Below are positions 61,035-64,000 of a stretch of DNA of 64,000 bases, piece after piece (position 1 is the first letter of the stretch; the number at the start of each line of letters is the position of its first letter). The translations under genes and the position numbers were made by a program. The notes beneath the pieces are model-generated. The model was not told the origin of the DNA, made no database searches, and worked only from the letters and a program-made list of their open reading frames with translations. The stretch is from Microvirga brassicacearum (GTDB lineage: Bacteria > Pseudomonadota > Alphaproteobacteria > Rhizobiales > Beijerinckiaceae): the NCBI RefSeq assembly GCF_008757455.1, contig NZ_VCMV01000013.1:261237-325236 (forward strand). The letters are read 5' to 3'.

Positions 61035-62926
61035 GCGGGCAGTTGGCTGCGAATTCATCCGGGTCTTCCTCGGCGGCCTGTCCGCCGCAGCTGGTTGAGG
61101 GCGGGCGGCAGGACGCCGCCGATCGCGCGCCTGCGAGTGCGGCACAAAGGTTCCGCTACAAACTGAGAATCGCGTTGCGCGAGCCGACGACGGCAATCGG
61201 CATCCTGACCGCCGCTTTATTCGCCTATCTGATCGTCGTGCCGATCATCTCGATGCTGTCGGATGCGGGGCGTGTGCAACTCGGCGATGAGCGGCGCATC
61301 AGAATGGAGGTTGGCGACTTCACCTGGTACTATATCGAGCGGGTCTTCACATCCCGCGTCGCCTCGTCGCTCTTCTGGGAACCTCTCCTCAATACGCTCA
61401 GCGTCGCATTCGGCGCGATCATCGCCGCCGTAGTCATTGGTGGATTGCTCGCTTGGTTGCTCGCCCGCACGGACATGTTCGGCCGCCGCTGGTTTGCGAC
61501 TGCGCTCATCGTGCCATACATGCTTCCCGCCTGGACGTTTGCTCTTGCGTGGACGACGCTGTTCAAGAACCGCACGGTGGGTGGACAGGAAGGCTGGCTG
61601 GAGGCGCTCGGGCTCACCCCGCCCGACTGGCTGGCCTACGGCCGCTTGCCGGTCACCATCATTCTTGCGCTCCACTATTCGCCTTTCATCATTCTCTTGT
61701 TCGGCAATGCCCTGCGCCGGTTCGATTCTCAGCTCGAGGATTCGGCGCGCATCCTCGGTGCCGGCCGGCTGACGGTGACACGCAAGATCATTCTGCCCCT
61801 GATGCTGCCCTCGCTCCTGTCGGCGATCGTGTTGATTTTTGCCAAATGTCTCGGCGAGTTCGGCGTGCCCTACGTGCTCGGTTTGCCGGTGAAGTTCGAT
61901 GTGCTGGCGACCTCCCTCTACCGCAGCATCTCGTCGCGTCAAACGGGCGTGGCGGCGGTGCTGGCGGGTTCGATCATGTTGATCGGCGTCATGACGATCA
62001 TGATCGACGCGAAGCTGATCAAGGAGGCGCGCCGTTTCGTCACCGTCGGTTCGAAAGGGGCGATGGATCGGCTGAACCCGCTGAACAACCTGCGCATCCC
62101 CGCAACCGTGTTCGCCGCGTTGATCTTTGTTTTCAGCGTCGCGGTGCCTTTGTCGGTTCTGTTTCTCTCAACGGTGATGAAGATTCCGGCCCGGTTCGAC
62201 GCCGACAACTTCACCCTGGATTATTGGATCGGAACGGATCTGAACACGGTCGCGCTGCAAACCGGAATCCTGCTCAGCCCGGACCTGTGGAATGCGGCCT
62301 GGAACAGCCTGCGGATCGTTGGTGTGGCTTCCATCGTGTCCGGCTTGCTGGGATTGCTGGTGGGCTATGTGGTGGCGCGTACCCCGGTTCAGCCGCTGGC
62401 GACATTCCTGCGGCAGGTGACATTCCTGCCTTATCTCGTACCGGGCATCGCGTTCGCCACCGCCTACCTCTCGCTGTTCGCAGTTCCGCGAGGACCTGTT
62501 CCCGCGCTTTACGGCACGACGCTAATCTTGATGCTGGCGCTGATCGCGGACCAGATGCCCTACGCGTCGCGGGCCGGGATCGCCGCCATGATGCAGCTCG
62601 GGAAAGAGCCGGAGGAAGCGGCCCAGATTGCCGGTGCAGGTTGGTCTCGCCGGATGATCTCGATCATCATACCCATTCAGAAGGGCTCACTGGTGACGGG
62701 GATTCTGCTTCCCTTCATTTCGGGCATCAAGGGCCTGAGTCTTTTCGTGGTGCTTGCAGTCCCGAGTACTGACGTGCTGACCACCTTCTCGTTGAGGCTT
62801 GTGGATTATCACTACACGCAGGCGGCAAACGCCGTCGTGCTCATCATCGCGGCGATTGCGTATCTCGGTACGCTGCTAGGCCAGAAGCTCACAAGGACCA
62901 ATCTCGCGCAAGGACTGGGAAACTGA
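61031..62926 (+). CDS. Fe3+-type ABC transporter permease (fused two-domain, FbpB-like)
   Basis: 631 residues with about twelve transmembrane helices in two homologous BPD_transp_1 halves. EAA-like loops are visible in each half: LEDSARILGAGRLTVTRKI in the first and PEEAAQIAGAGWSRRMISI in the second. This doubled layout is typical of FbpB/SfuB ferric permeases and relatives that transport phosphonates or putrescine. The N-terminal 45 residues are unstructured. It is followed 1 base later by the ATPase. No binding-protein gene is in view upstream, so it may lie beyond the window's right edge or elsewhere. Confidence 0.9.
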   Translation: MSGQLAANSSGSSSAACPPQLVEGGRQDAADRAPASAAQRFRYKLRIALREPTTAIGILTAALFAYLIVVPIISMLSDAGRVQLGDERRIRMEVGDFTWYYIERVFTSRVASSLFWEPLLNTLSVAFGAIIAAVVIGGLLAWLLARTDMFGRRWFATALIVPYMLPAWTFALAWTTLFKNRTVGGQEGWLEALGLTPPDWLAYGRLPVTIILALHYSPFIILLFGNALRRFDSQLEDSARILGAGRLTVTRKIILPLMLPSLLSAIVLIFAKCLGEFGVPYVLGLPVKFDVLATSLYRSISSRQTGVAAVLAGSIMLIGVMTIMIDAKLIKEARRFVTVGSKGAMDRLNPLNNLRIPATVFAALIFVFSVAVPLSVLFLSTVMKIPARFDADNFTLDYWIGTDLNTVALQTGILLSPDLWNAAWNSLRIVGVASIVSGLLGLLVGYVVARTPVQPLATFLRQVTFLPYLVPGIAFATAYLSLFAVPRGPVPALYGTTLILMLALIADQMPYASRAGIAAMMQLGKEPEEAAQIAGAGWSRRMISIIIPIQKGSLVTGILLPFISGIKGLSLFVVLAVPSTDVLTTFSLRLVDYHYTQAANAVVLIIAAIAYLGTLLGQKLTRTNLAQGLGN

Positions 62927-62927
62927 C

Positions 62928-64000
62928 ATGCCAAAGATCAACCTTCGCGGCGTCGAGAAGAACTACGGTGCCAATGCGGCGAATGCCGTCGCGAATCTCG
63001 ATCTCGAGATCGGCGACGGGGAATTCATGTGCCTGCTTGGACCTTCCGGTTGCGGAAAGACCACCACGCTCCGAATGATTGCCGGCCTTGAACATCTCAC
63101 GGACGGGGAGATTCAGGTCGGCTCGCGTGTGGTCGACTCGGTCACAGCGGGTGTGTTCGTCCCGCCGGAGAAACGAGAGATGGGCCTGGTCTTCCAGAGC
63201 TACGCGCTCTGGCCGCATCTGACCATCGAGCGCAATACCGATTTCGGCCTGAGGCTCCGCAACCTGCCCAAGGCCGAACGGGAAGAGCGGGTCGGCAAGG
63301 TAATGAAGACGCTCGGAATCGAAGAGTACCGGCATCGCTATCCGTCGCAGCTTTCCGGCGGTCAGCAGCAGCGGGTTGCACTTGCCCGTATGCTCGCGGT
63401 CAATCCAGAGGTGCTTCTCCTCGATGAGCCGCTGTCCAATCTCGACGCCGCATTGCGCCTCGAAATGCGCGCTGAGCTGAAGCGGCTGCACCGTGAATTC
63501 AAGACGACAATCGTCTTCGTCACACACGATCAGTGGGAGGCGATGACCCTGGCAACGACGATTGCGGTGATGAGCGCCGGCATGCTTCAGCAGGTGGGAA
63601 CACCGAACGACATCTACGATCGGCCTGCCAACCGGTTCGTGGCGCAGTTCGTCGGCAACCCCCCGATCAATATCCTTGAGCTCGCTGCCGGGTCGCCAGC
63701 GGATCTCGTCGTTCGCGCGAGGAGCTATTTCCAACAGCGCTACGCACAGATCGAGGATATTGGCTCGGTCGGCATTCGTCCGGAAGCGATCCGCATCGTT
63801 GGCCCGAAAACGCCAGTGCCCGAGGACGCGTTCGCGGGCTCGGCCGAGGTGAGCGGCATCCTGCCAACAGGCGGAAGCTGGATCATCGAACTGTCGACGG
63901 CTGGAGAAAAGTTGTTTCTGACGACCCATCAGGCGCCCGAGATCGAGGTTGGCGCCATGGTCGAGTTCTTCGTCAAGCCGAAAACGCTGCATGTCTTCGA
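62928..64000 (+). CDS. Fe3+-type ABC transporter ATP-binding protein, 3' end cut by window edge
   Basis: 357 residues visible with the frame still open at the window edge. Walker A GPSGCGKT, VFQSYALWPH, signature [21 protein letters not shown] and the switch His in FVTHDQ are followed by a C-terminal TOBE-like domain (GIRPEAIRIV). The pattern matches FbpC/PotA-type ATPases. The ATG at 62928 follows the permease stop by one base. Substrate (iron, polyamine or other) is not decided by this subunit. Confidence 0.94.
   Translation, partial: MPKINLRGVEKNYGANAANAVANLDLEIGDGEFMCLLGPSGCGKTTTLRMIAGLEHLTDGEIQVGSRVVDSVTAGVFVPPEKREMGLVFQSYALWPHLTIERNTDFGLRLRNLPKAEREERVGKVMKTLGIEEYRHRYPSQLSGGQQQRVALARMLAVNPEVLLLDEPLSNLDAALRLEMRAELKRLHREFKTTIVFVTHDQWEAMTLATTIAVMSAGMLQQVGTPNDIYDRPANRFVAQFVGNPPINILELAAGSPADLVVRARSYFQQRYAQIEDIGSVGIRPEAIRIVGPKTPVPEDAFAGSAEVSGILPTGGSWIIELSTAGEKLFLTTHQAPEIEVGAMVEFFVKPKTLHVF

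Overview
The window reads as the chromosome of a GC-rich alphaproteobacterium, most likely of the order Hyphomicrobiales (Rhizobiales). The support is indirect: dense ATGA-overlapping operons, many ABC and TRAP importers, GntR/FCD and LacI regulators, a HisKA_2-type histidine kinase, a CIRCE-controlled groESL operon and a DUF6894-like small protein. No rRNA, tRNA, IS element, phage gene or CRISPR array was seen. Both ends cut a gene: a GntR regulator on the left and an iron-type ABC ATPase on the right.

1-15.1 kb is a catabolic island built around amino-acid-type ABC importers. A minus-strand operon (binding protein, two permeases, ATPase, GntR regulator) faces a GNAT acetyltransferase. A LysR regulator is then divergent from a plus-strand run: argininosuccinate-lyase-family C-N lyase, binding protein, quinone-oxidoreductase-like enzyme, permease, ATPase, second binding protein, MmgE/PrpD protein, polysaccharide-deacetylase-fold amidohydrolase and agmatinase-family ureohydrolase. 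The enzyme set suggests import and stepwise dismantling of an N-substituted amino acid, possibly of the succinyl-amino-acid or iminodisuccinate type, perhaps carrying a guanidino group. This is the best candidate for an undescribed pathway.

15.2-18.7 kb holds a secreted FecR-domain protein translationally coupled to a CHASE2 adenylate cyclase.

18.7-33.2 kb is sugar or sugar-acid catabolism. It contains a MalFGK-type importer, a DenD-like dehydrogenase with two SDR enzymes, and an RbsABC-type importer with a TIM-barrel isomerase and a Gfo/Idh/MocA oxidoreductase. A divergent LacI regulator has a perfect operator palindrome beside the importer promoter.

33.4-36.4 kb carries a 1-Cys peroxiredoxin, an ETHE1-like metallo-beta-lactamase protein and a lipoprotein of the glucose/sorbosone dehydrogenase family.

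36.6-49.1 kb encodes a respiratory chain segment: Alternative Complex III (actABCDEF) next to a caa3-type oxidase (CoxB with fused cytochrome c, fused CtaD/E subunit I+III). A CtaG assembly factor and a small cytochrome c lie on the opposite strand between them.

49.2-64 kb is mixed: a DUF1989 protein, groESL, small hypotheticals, a TRAP importer with an enlarged DctM, a GAF/HisKA_2 kinase, a small secreted protein, a membrane-anchored P-loop protein with an arginine in Walker A, and an Fe3+-type ABC importer (fused permease plus ATPase) preceded by a coupled micro-ORF.
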